From the NCBI GenBank assembly GCA_030612185.1, contig JAUWOI010000171.1, positions 1-8,472 of the forward strand: a DNA stretch of 8,472 nt. Reading direction: 5' to 3'. Origin of the DNA: Anaerolineae bacterium (GTDB lineage: Bacteria; Chloroflexota; Anaerolineae; B4-G1). This document shows positions 1 through 6,407 of this stretch, one piece after another; the stretch's first letter is position 1; every line of letters starts with the position of its first letter. Position numbers and translations under genes: made by a program. The notes beneath the pieces are model-generated. The model worked only from the letters and a program-made list of their open reading frames with translations, was not told the DNA's origin and searched no databases.

Positions 1-1143
1 CTGACCCGCATTCAGACTGTCACGCTGCACGAACCGTCCGGTTTCCACATCTACGCTACCGACCTCACCACCACCATTCAGTACAAAATCCTGGGTTGGC
101 CATTGGGCGAGGACAAGTGGATCGTGCTCCCGGCCGATGCCGTCATTCACGCGGTGACCTGCCAGGAGAACCCCAACTGCGAAATTTCATACTCAGTCCC
201 GAACAGGATCTACTTTCTGGGCACAGGGGAGGCTACCATCTACGTAGATTACGACACCACCAGCCGTGCCAGGCGTATTGCGGGCTCGCGGGTCATCAGT
301 CTCACCTACGGGGTTGGTGCCAGGGATGATCCCGACACTCGCTTCGAGTTGACCAACACCATTCACTTCAGCCGCACATTTGATCCGGGGTTGGCGCCCT
401 GGTTGATCGAGCCGCCGGGCTACGAGGAGCAGTTGTACGCCTTGCGCTGGGTCACCAATGTACAGTGGGTAAGGTTTACGGCGGTGTTTACCGAACCGTT
501 GCTGGGCTCCGACCTGGTGGTAGATCGCCTGGAGATGAGTCCAGAGTATCCGGAGGTGGACCAGACGGTGCATTACACCGCCGTTGTGCGCAACCAGGGG
601 GACTATGGCACGGGGCGGGCTGTGTTGGCCGAGTTGTTCGTGCGGCCCTATGCGCTTGGCCCACCGGTCGTTTTGACCGACCACATTGGTGGTTGGTCCT
701 GGATAGATGAAGATGGGAGGGCACGGGGATACGCCGAGGATGCGCTGTTTAAGTGGTACTTTCCAGCGCCTTATCGAGTTTATCTACCGTTGGTAATGCG
801 GGCATATCGGGCTGGCTCCGGCGGGGGCGCCGCCAGCACACGGGGCTTGTTACCTGGTTCCTACTGGTGGCCCGGCCTCAGACCCGGTGAGGTGATTACA
901 GGCGTGACTTCTTTTCCATGGCCGGAGGAGTGCGGCGCTGAGATGTGCGGGGCGTGGGCTAAGGTGGATCCCTCTTATCTGGACGTAGGGGTGGTGTACG
1001 AGTGGTGGGGTTATAATCCCGAGGGATTGGACTGCGGGCTGGAAGAAAACGGACTACCCACCTGCGAGGAGGAGACGAACAACGTCGCTGCTGCTTTTAC
1101 CCGCTTCATGACCTACCTGCCGGCTGTGATACGGAGTCAATGA
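1..1143 (+). CDS. Exported beta-rich protein with CARDB-like segment, 5'-truncated by the window edge
   Basis: The reading frame is open from base 1 to the TGA at 1141-1143, giving 380 visible residues; the true start lies upstream. A TTG at 103 is in frame but has no ribosome binding site, and the 34 codons before it read as the same kind of beta-rich protein. Residues about 171-260 (beginning DLVVDRLEMSPEYP, then VRNQGDYGTG) resemble a CARDB-type Ig-like adhesion module. Tyr-Leu-Pro segments occur at 261-267 (YLPLVMR) and at the extreme C-terminus, 372-378 (YLPAVIR); a Gly/Ser-rich linker follows the first. Six cysteines fall in close pairs (54/60, 311/316, 345/355), which suits disulfides outside the cell. 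No catalytic motif is visible. I infer a secreted or surface-anchored protein; function is unknown, and a role with the downstream pilus is only suggested by position. The frame is secure, the domain call tentative. Confidence 0.75.
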   Translation: MTRIQTVTLHEPSGFHIYATDLTTTIQYKILGWPLGEDKWIVLPADAVIHAVTCQENPNCEISYSVPNRIYFLGTGEATIYVDYDTTSRARRIAGSRVISLTYGVGARDDPDTRFELTNTIHFSRTFDPGLAPWLIEPPGYEEQLYALRWVTNVQWVRFTAVFTEPLLGSDLVVDRLEMSPEYPEVDQTVHYTAVVRNQGDYGTGRAVLAELFVRPYALGPPVVLTDHIGGWSWIDEDGRARGYAEDALFKWYFPAPYRVYLPLVMRAYRAGSGGGAASTRGLLPGSYWWPGLRPGEVITGVTSFPWPEECGAEMCGAWAKVDPSYLDVGVVYEWWGYNPEGLDCGLEENGLPTCEEETNNVAAAFTRFMTYLPAVIRSQ

Positions 1144-1274
1144 CACCCTCGCGCAGATGCGGTCTTCTGCCCGCCTGTGACGCCAACGAGTTAACGATTT
1201 CATTCACCACCACAAGGAGGTAATTTAAGAACCCCATCTTTGACAACACAGGCAGATGAATGGCATCTTCTCAA

Positions 1275-1285
1275 AAACCCGGTTT
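1275..1285. repeat. Short palindrome AAACC-C-GGTTT
   Basis: An 11-base inverted repeat, AAACC and GGTTT around a single C, sits in AT-rich non-coding sequence. Similar AAACCGGGTTT-type words are, from memory, common dispersed intergenic repeats in Chloroflexota and cyanobacteria; I could not check copy number here. Confidence 0.4.
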
Positions 1286-1323
1286 CTTATTTGTCAAACC
1301 CCCTGGGTGGCAAACACAGAAAA

Positions 1324-1361
1324 ATCAGTGAAAATCTGTCTGATCAGTGACTATCCGTGTC
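1324..1361. repeat. Four phased short direct repeats (ATCnGT)
   Basis: ATCAGTGA (1324), ATCTGTCTG (1334), ATCAGTGA (1343) and ATCCGTGTC (1353) follow one another at steps of 10, 9 and 10 bases; the first and third are identical over eight bases. The spacing is near one helical turn, so a protein could bind all four on one face. The alternative is a fragment of a dispersed genomic repeat. The block lies about 120 bases upstream of the cpaB promoter. Confidence 0.6.
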
Positions 1362-1444
1362 CTATTCTGAGTTCTTAAGTCACCCCACAAGGTATGAAAG
1401 GTAGAGTGGAAAGGACTGATTAGTTGCATAGAGTCACCGGCCGG

Positions 1445-1458
1445 GAGACCGATGTCTC
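1445..1458. promoter_or_regulatory. Inverted repeat GAGAC-N4-GTCTC, possible operator
   Basis: A perfect 5-bp inverted repeat with a 4-base spacer (CGAT) is centred near 1451.5. Outside it, CACC (1435-1438) can also pair with GGTG (1460-1463) across an asymmetric bulge. The centre is about 63 bases before the predicted transcription start (around 1515), a usual place for an activator site. This is inferred from position and symmetry only. Confidence 0.35.
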
Positions 1459-1479
1459 TGGTGTGAACATGGCGTATGC

Positions 1480-1508
1480 TTGACATTCCGTCGCGAACAG
1501 AGTATGAT
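1480..1508 (+). promoter_or_regulatory. Sigma-70-type promoter of the tad operon
   Basis: A perfect -35 box TTGACA (1480-1485) is separated by exactly 17 bases from TATGAT (1503-1508), a 5/6 match to the -10 consensus. Transcription would start near 1515, leaving a leader of about 20 bases before cpaB. This is the only strong promoter-like sequence I see ahead of the five pilus genes. Confidence 0.8.
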
Positions 1509-1522
1509 AGGTTAGATGTCAT

Positions 1523-1531
1523 AAGAGGAGG
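1523..1531 (+). promoter_or_regulatory. Ribosome binding site of cpaB
   Basis: AAGAGGAGG ends five bases before the ATG at 1537. It fixes the cpaB start and lies within the short leader predicted from the promoter at 1480-1508. Confidence 0.8.
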
Positions 1532-1536
1532 CTGAA

Positions 1537-2628
1537 ATGCGCAGTGGTCGAATAATCATCGTTATAGGCATCGTCCTCTTTCTTGGGGCGCTGGCAGCGG
1601 GATTCTACTTCCTGGTGGGGCCCGGCCGGCAGCAGCCGGAGCCTGTCGTTGAGGTTGAGGAGGGGACTCCTCAGCCGGAGGTACCCAAGGGCTTGACCGA
1701 GATCGTCGTAGCGGTGCAGAACATCCCCCGTGGCATGCGCATCACCGAGGACATTAACGCGGTGACTTTGCGGAACTGGCCGGAGGACGCAGTGCCCGAG
1801 GGGGCGATCACCGATCTTGAGATCGTCTATGATCTGGTTGCCCGCGTGGACATCGTGCGGGAGATGCCGATTCTGGATGGCATGCTCGCCGAGGAGACTG
1901 GGGACATAGGGGCTACGGGCTCCGACCCGGCGCTCTGGATTCCCCCGGGAAAGGTGGCCTACGCATTGCCGGTGGCGCGCTACTCCAGCGTGGCCTGGGC
2001 GCTCCGGCCAGGCGACCACGTGGACGTGATCCTATCTTTGTTGCTGGTAGACCTGGATGAGGAATTCCAGAGTATTCTGCCGAATGAGATGGGGTGTATC
2101 TCGCCCTCTGAGGAGGAAGGCTGCCAGGGTGGCCCAGAGGGACGGTTAGAGGTTTTGCCCAACGGCTGGATGGTCAACATGTCCGCCGGCGAGGGGCAGC
2201 GCCCGCGACTGGTGACGCAACTGACGATCCAGGACGCTGTGGTGTTGCACGTGGGCGACTGGCCAGCCGAGGAGTCTTTCCCTGCCGAAGAAGAAGAGCA
2301 ACCGGAGGAGGAGGGAGAGCCTGCGCCTCCCCCGCGAGCAGAGATCGAACCGTTGACCTTGGTCGTCACGCGGCAGGATGCGATGGTGCTGGATCATGCA
2401 CTGGCAGCCGGTGCGCGGATCAACATGCTGCTGCGCCCGGCGGGCGACGAGGGACTGGTGACCACAGACTCGGTCACGTTGCAGTACATAATGGATCGTT
2501 TTAGTATCGAGTTGCCGCCGAAGTTACCGTATGGGGTCACGCCTCCGCTTATGCAGTTGGAACGCATTGCCAGGAGTGAGGCGGCCGGTCAATACAGTGA
2601 TGGCGGTGGTGGTGGAGGAGGAGAATAG
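1537..2628 (+). CDS. cpaB: CpaB/RcpC family Flp pilus assembly protein
   Basis: Encodes 363 residues; first gene of the Tad pilus operon. Residues 5-27 form one hydrophobic segment, so the protein is a membrane-anchored or signal-bearing exported protein. A SAF-type domain covers about 55-120 (VVAVQNIPRGMRITED, then the VREMPILDGML stretch), as expected for CpaB. The RcpC-like half follows: PPGKVAYALPV (136-146), RPGDHVDVIL (157-166), and TRQDAMVLDHALAAG (278-292). Between the last two lies an acidic, Pro-rich insert (about 244-269), and C187/C196 could form a disulfide loop. The tail ends in a run of seven glycines. In diderms CpaB works with the CpaC secretin; no secretin is present here, so it probably acts in the cell wall of a monoderm. 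The start is set by the binding site at 1523-1531. The stop is TAG. The family call is secure. Confidence 0.9.
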   Translation: MRSGRIIIVIGIVLFLGALAAGFYFLVGPGRQQPEPVVEVEEGTPQPEVPKGLTEIVVAVQNIPRGMRITEDINAVTLRNWPEDAVPEGAITDLEIVYDLVARVDIVREMPILDGMLAEETGDIGATGSDPALWIPPGKVAYALPVARYSSVAWALRPGDHVDVILSLLLVDLDEEFQSILPNEMGCISPSEEEGCQGGPEGRLEVLPNGWMVNMSAGEGQRPRLVTQLTIQDAVVLHVGDWPAEESFPAEEEEQPEEEGEPAPPPRAEIEPLTLVVTRQDAMVLDHALAAGARINMLLRPAGDEGLVTTDSVTLQYIMDRFSIELPPKLPYGVTPPLMQLERIARSEAAGQYSDGGGGGGGE

Positions 2629-2642
2629 GCGGGAGGCATGGC

Positions 2643-3977
2643 GTGAGGCCACTGGTCGGTGAGAGAATCCGCGTCCTGATCGTTGACGACATCGCCGAGA
2701 CGCGGGAAAACCTGCGCAAGTTGCTCTCCTTTGACACCGATATCGAAGTCGTCGGTGCGGCGTCCTCGGGTCTGGAAGGCATCGAACTGGTCAAGCAGTT
2801 CCAGCCGCACATTGTCCTGATGGACATCAACATGCCGGGCATGGATGGCATCACCGCTACGGAGACGATCCTACGGGAGGCGCCGACGGTCCAGGTGGTG
2901 ATCCTCTCTGTGCAGGGCGAGACCGACTACCTGCGCCGGGCGATGCTGGCTGGTGCGAGGGATTTTCTCACCAAGCCGCCCAGCGGTGATGAACTGATGA
3001 GTACCATCCGCCGGGTCTACGAGATGGGGAAGACCCGTACGGTGATGACGCCTGTGCAGTCGTCCGCCACTGCGGCTGCCTCGGCCAAGATGCAGGGAGG
3101 GCGGCGCGAGGGATGCGTGATCGCAGTCTTCAGTCCCAAGGGCGGTGTGGGGTGTACGACCATCGCAGTGAACCTGGCGGTCGCGTTGCAGCACATGCTC
3201 GGCAGCGGGCAGAAGGTCGCGCTGGTGGACACCAATTTTCAGTTCGGAGACGTGGACGTGATGCTGAACTTACAGGCCAGCCGGAGCATCGCGGACCTGG
3301 TGCCCCAGATTGAGAACCTGGACAGCGATATGCTGAGTAGCGTGCTGACTCCTCACGGCTCGGGGATCAAGGTGTTGTTAGCCCCACCGCATCCGGAAGC
3401 GGCGGAGGGTCTGCTCGCCAATACATCTTCGGATGAGGGAATGGGAGGCAATCCGACGCTTGAAGCGGTCTTGGGGCTGATGCGTGAGGAGTTCGACATC
3501 ATCGTCGTGGATGTGTGGAGTTGGATAGATGACGTCGCATTGACCGTGTTTGATGCTGCAGCGATGATCGTGCTCGTCGTAAAACCGAATATCCCAGCCG
3601 TCAAGAGTGCTCGTCTGTTCCTCGAGGTGGCGGCGAAACTCAACTATCCGCTGGAGAAGGTCGCGCTGGTGGTTAACTGTGTGGACCGGCGCACGGGTAT
3701 TCGGGTAGAGCAGATTGAGCGGGCCATGATACCCGTGGCAGCCCAGATTCCGCTGGATGAGCGCTCGGCGATGGCAGCCGCCAACCGTGGTGTGCCATTT
3801 GTCATGCGCGATCAGAACCGCCCCGTTTCTCAAGAGGTCCTGCAACTTGCCGAATACGTCTGGGGTAAGTTGTCAGAGGCTGAGGAGAGTGAAGAGGAGC
3901 GGGAAGAAGCGCCAGCAGGAGTGGTGAGAACAGAAGGGACGGGTTTGCGGCGGCTGAGGCACGTCTTTGAGCGATGA
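2643..3977 (+). CDS. cpaE: Receiver domain-CpaE/TadZ fusion, pilus localisation ATPase-like protein
   Basis: Encodes 444 residues. An N-terminal response-regulator receiver (about 9-130) keeps the acidic pair D15/D16, phosphoacceptor D61 in VLMDINMPGMDG, S89 and K111 in FLTKP. A ParA/MinD-like domain follows (about 157-410): SPKGGVGCTTIAVNLA (164-179), VALVDTNFQFGD with D195, and a Walker B strand FDIIVVD ending at D290. The signature lysine K166 is kept, but the P-loop lysine position is Cys171; TadZ/CpaE proteins are known for atypical P-loops. The C-terminus is acidic, then basic. CpaE/TadZ proteins place the pilus machine at its site in the cell. The GTG start lies 14 bases after cpaB, with GGGAGG at 2631-2636. 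The ATG at 2638 is not the start: it reads ATG GCG TGA. An in-frame phosphorelay input is inferred; no histidine kinase gene is in the window. Confidence 0.9.
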   Translation: MRPLVGERIRVLIVDDIAETRENLRKLLSFDTDIEVVGAASSGLEGIELVKQFQPHIVLMDINMPGMDGITATETILREAPTVQVVILSVQGETDYLRRAMLAGARDFLTKPPSGDELMSTIRRVYEMGKTRTVMTPVQSSATAAASAKMQGGRREGCVIAVFSPKGGVGCTTIAVNLAVALQHMLGSGQKVALVDTNFQFGDVDVMLNLQASRSIADLVPQIENLDSDMLSSVLTPHGSGIKVLLAPPHPEAAEGLLANTSSDEGMGGNPTLEAVLGLMREEFDIIVVDVWSWIDDVALTVFDAAAMIVLVVKPNIPAVKSARLFLEVAAKLNYPLEKVALVVNCVDRRTGIRVEQIERAMIPVAAQIPLDERSAMAAANRGVPFVMRDQNRPVSQEVLQLAEYVWGKLSEAEESEEEREEAPAGVVRTEGTGLRRLRHVFER

Positions 3978-4010
3978 TGGGGTGGGTGCCCGTGTCTTGA
4001 GCATATCAGA

Positions 4011-4017
4011 GAGGTGA
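4011..4017 (+). promoter_or_regulatory. Ribosome binding site of cpaF
   Basis: GAGGTGA lies six bases before the ATG at 4024 and decides this start. The 46-base gap after cpaE holds no terminator or clear promoter, so co-transcription is likely. Confidence 0.7.
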
Positions 4018-4023
4018 GAAGAA

Positions 4024-5397
4024 ATGTCGTTGCTGAAACGGATTGAGAAAGAGAAGCAGGTGGCCCCGCCTGGATCTTCGCGGATGACCGAGTTGCGCGT
4101 GCGGCGCCGGCCAGCGTCTCCCACTCAAGACGCCTATCTGGACCTCAAGGCACGCATCCAGAATAAGTTGATCGCGGATCTGGATCCGACGATGGATGTC
4201 ACCAAGACGGATGAGGTGCGTCGCACGATCGAGGAGATGTACAACAACGTCCTGGCTGAGGAGCACATTGTCCTCAGTCGGGCGGAGAGACAGCGGCTGT
4301 TTGAGCAGATCGTCGCGGAGATATTGGGCTTGGGGCCGCTGGAACCATTTTTGGCCGACTCCACTATCAGTGAGATCATGGTGAACGGGGCTAAGAACAT
4401 CTACGTCGAGCGCAGTGGAAAGATCTATCGTACGAACGCCGTCTTCGAATCGGACGAGCATCTGATGCGCATCATTGAGCGTATCGTCGCCCCTCTGGGG
4501 CGGCGTATTGACGAGAGTTCTCCCTACGTGGATGCTCGCTTGATGGATGGCTCCCGAGTGAACGCAGTGATCCCGCCGATCTCCCTGGTCGGGCCCGTGC
4601 TAACGATCCGCAAGTTCTTCAAGATACCACTCACGGTCGAACGATTAGTCGAGTTGGGTAGTGTGACAGCGGAGGCGATGGAGTTGTTGAAGGCGTGCGT
4701 GGTGGCCAGATTAAATGTGATGATCTCGGGAGGCACTGGCTCCGGCAAGACGACTTTTTTGAATGTCCTTTCCGGTTTTATCCCCGATGATGAGCGCATC
4801 ATCACCCTTGAGAATGCCGCCGAGTTGCAACTGCGCCAGGTGCACGTCGTGACGCTGGAGTCGCGCCCGCCTAATATTGAGGGCCGGGGCCAGGTTGACA
4901 TCCGGGACCTGGTGATCAACAGCCTGCGGATGCGTCCAGACCGCATCGTCGTAGGCGAGTGTCGGGGTCCCGAGGCTTTTGACATGCTCCAGGCGATGAA
5001 CACCGGCCACGAGGGCAGCATGACCACCATTCACGCCAACACCCCTCGCGATGCGCTGGCCCGTCTGGAGAATATGATTTTGATGGCGGGGATGGACTTG
5101 CCCCACCGGGCTATCCGTGAGCAAATTGCCTCTGCACTGGATGTGATCATCCAACTGGAACGCAGGCGGGATGGGAGCCGTAAGGTCGTCACTGTCACCG
5201 ACGTCCAGGGGATGGAGGGGGATATCATTACCATGTCCGACGTCTTCAAGTTTGAGTTGGCTGGATACGAGGACGGTCGGGTGATTGGCGTACTACGACC
5301 CACGGGCCTGCGCCCCAAGTTTATGAAGAAGATTGAGGCAGCCGACATTCATCTGCCGCCCACCATCTTTGGTGTGGGGCGAAAGACGCGGTATTAA
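4024..5397 (+). CDS. cpaF: CpaF/TadA secretion ATPase of the Tad pilus
   Basis: Encodes 457 residues, a usual length for the family. It is the cytoplasmic hexameric motor that drives assembly (and in Tad systems probably retraction) of Flp pili by acting on the TadB/TadC platform. The N-terminal part (1-110) is charged and helical, with LGLGPLEPFL (101-110) leading into DSTISEIMVNG (112-122), characteristic of CpaF. The ATPase core has Walker A GGTGSGKTT (236-244, K242), the acidic box TLENAAELQL (261-270), Walker B RIVVGE (307-312, E312) and the His box TGHEGSMTTIHA (327-338, H329 and H337). Arginine-rich segments RPPN and RMRPDR that contact nucleotide in this family are present. No signal peptide or membrane segment is seen. 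All catalytic motifs are intact. Followed by a 56-base gap before tadB. Confidence 0.96.
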   Translation: MSLLKRIEKEKQVAPPGSSRMTELRVRRRPASPTQDAYLDLKARIQNKLIADLDPTMDVTKTDEVRRTIEEMYNNVLAEEHIVLSRAERQRLFEQIVAEILGLGPLEPFLADSTISEIMVNGAKNIYVERSGKIYRTNAVFESDEHLMRIIERIVAPLGRRIDESSPYVDARLMDGSRVNAVIPPISLVGPVLTIRKFFKIPLTVERLVELGSVTAEAMELLKACVVARLNVMISGGTGSGKTTFLNVLSGFIPDDERIITLENAAELQLRQVHVVTLESRPPNIEGRGQVDIRDLVINSLRMRPDRIVVGECRGPEAFDMLQAMNTGHEGSMTTIHANTPRDALARLENMILMAGMDLPHRAIREQIASALDVIIQLERRRDGSRKVVTVTDVQGMEGDIITMSDVFKFELAGYEDGRVIGVLRPTGLRPKFMKKIEAADIHLPPTIFGVGRKTRY

Positions 5398-5441
5398 GGC
5401 TTGCTTCTCACGCCCTGCCGTGGGGAAGGGAAGCGCCGAGC

Positions 5442-5447
5442 GGAGGA
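5442..5447 (+). promoter_or_regulatory. Ribosome binding site of tadB
   Basis: GGAGGA stands six bases before the ATG at 5454. No terminator-like hairpin followed by T residues is seen in the 56 bases after cpaF. Confidence 0.65.
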
Positions 5448-5453
5448 CTGAGG

Positions 5454-6389
5454 ATGCTCTGGGTACCAGTGGCACTTGCAGCAATCGGCTTGAGTGTGAT
5501 AGTGGGAGGGATCGTCTGGTCCCGCCGGGCCGGCCGTTCTCTTATCGAAGACCGGCTGGGCCTGGAGAGTGTGGGGACGGCTGTTGCTACTGAGCGTCGT
5601 TCACCATTGGGGGATGCTCTAAACCGTGCGCTGGTCCGCGGGGGGGTGGCGGCTGACCTGGCCACCCAATTGGCGCGCGCGGACATCAAACTAACGGTAG
5701 TTGAGTTTATGGCGGCAACGCTGATTGTGATGATCCTGGGCGGGGGTGTGGCCTACCTCCTGACGCGCCGGGTCATAGCAGCGGTGTTGGCAGGTGTAGT
5801 ATGCTTCTTCGCTCCCCGTTGGTACATCTCGTTTCTGCGAGGCCGGCGATTGCGAGCGTTCAACGATCAACTGGGCGACACCATCAACCTGATGGTCAAT
5901 TCTCTCCGCGCAGGTTACAGCGTCATGCAGGCGATGGATGCGGTAGCACAGGAGATGGGACCACCAATCTCCACTGAGTTCGGACGAGTCGGGCAGGAGG
6001 TACAACTCGGCCTGACACTGGAGCGCTCACTGAGTAATATGCTACGTCGCGTTCCCAGCGACGACCTGGACATGATGATCACGGCCATCAATGTGCAGCG
6101 CGAGGTGGGCGGTAACCTGGCGGAGGTGCTGGACTCGATCAGTCATACCATCCGGGAGCGGGTGCGGATAAGAGGCGATATCCGTGCCCTCACGGCTCAG
6201 AGCCGCATTTCGGGCTACATGGTGGCCATGGTTCCGGTCGTCCTCTCGGTGGTTATCTATCTCATCCAGCCGGAATTCATGTCACTGTTGTTTACCGAGC
6301 GCTGCGGGTGGATCATGGTTGGTGTGGCGGTCTTGGGGATTGTGGCGGGTTTTGTGGTCATCGGCAAGATCGTGAGCATTGATGTGTAG
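5454..6389 (+). CDS. tadB: TadB, inner-membrane platform protein of the Tad pilus (T2SSF family)
   Basis: Encodes 311 residues. Hydrophobic segments are at about 4-22, 85-103, 105-123, 252-272 and 285-305, the usual TadB arrangement. The cytoplasmic T2SSF (GspF-like) domain lies between them (about 138-250): FNDQLGDTINLMVNSLRAG (136-154), the acidic-rich helix around VPSDDLDMMITAINVQREVG (200-219), and the GNLAEVLDSISHTIRER stretch (220-236), all typical of the family. It pairs with TadC to form the membrane platform that CpaF turns or pushes during pilus assembly. The stop is TAG, and the tadC binding site begins five bases after it, so translation of the two is probably coupled. Nothing is missing from the expected architecture. 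Confidence 0.93.
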   Translation: MLWVPVALAAIGLSVIVGGIVWSRRAGRSLIEDRLGLESVGTAVATERRSPLGDALNRALVRGGVAADLATQLARADIKLTVVEFMAATLIVMILGGGVAYLLTRRVIAAVLAGVVCFFAPRWYISFLRGRRLRAFNDQLGDTINLMVNSLRAGYSVMQAMDAVAQEMGPPISTEFGRVGQEVQLGLTLERSLSNMLRRVPSDDLDMMITAINVQREVGGNLAEVLDSISHTIRERVRIRGDIRALTAQSRISGYMVAMVPVVLSVVIYLIQPEFMSLLFTERCGWIMVGVAVLGIVAGFVVIGKIVSIDV

Positions 6390-6394
6390 TTGCC

Positions 6395-6402
6395 AGGAGG
6401 TG
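6395..6402 (+). promoter_or_regulatory. Ribosome binding site of tadC, decides the start
   Basis: AGGAGGTG, a strong Shine-Dalgarno sequence, lies seven bases (counted from its GG at 6400) before ATG at 6408. A TTG at 6390 in the same frame would place this sequence inside the coding region, so 6408 is the better start. Confidence 0.8.
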
Positions 6403-6407
6403 CAGAC

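Larger units (their letters stand above)
1144..1536. other. 393-bp intergenic region upstream of the tad operon
   Basis: No convincing gene lies here. The base composition is more AT-rich than the flanking genes. Visible elements, in order: an orphan Shine-Dalgarno sequence (1214-1221), a short palindrome (1275-1285), four phased ATCnGT repeats (1324-1361), an inverted repeat (1445-1458) and the cpaB promoter (1480-1508). Short frames of about 37-40 codons exist near 1240-1378 but lack suitably placed ribosome binding sites. I see no clear rho-independent terminator after the upstream gene. Confidence 0.7.

Noticed and set aside
1240..1245. TTGACA, a perfect -35 box, in the upstream gap
   Set aside because: No acceptable -10 box at 16-18 bases downstream (best is 3/6), so not called a promoter.
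1256..1378. Small frame of 40 codons starting at ATG 1256, and another starting at ATG 1261
   Set aside because: No ribosome binding site at a proper distance, no recognisable protein, and the frames run over the palindrome and the phased repeats.
1519..2019. Long reverse-strand frame of 166 codons over cpaB
   Set aside because: It is antisense to a well-recognised gene, with no binding site and a composition of an antisense shadow; the same holds for the reverse frames over cpaE, cpaF, tadB and tadC.
6390..6407. TTG start for tadC, 18 bases upstream of the chosen ATG
   Set aside because: It would put the strong AGGAGGTG inside the coding region and follows the tadB stop immediately; the ATG at 6408 fits better.
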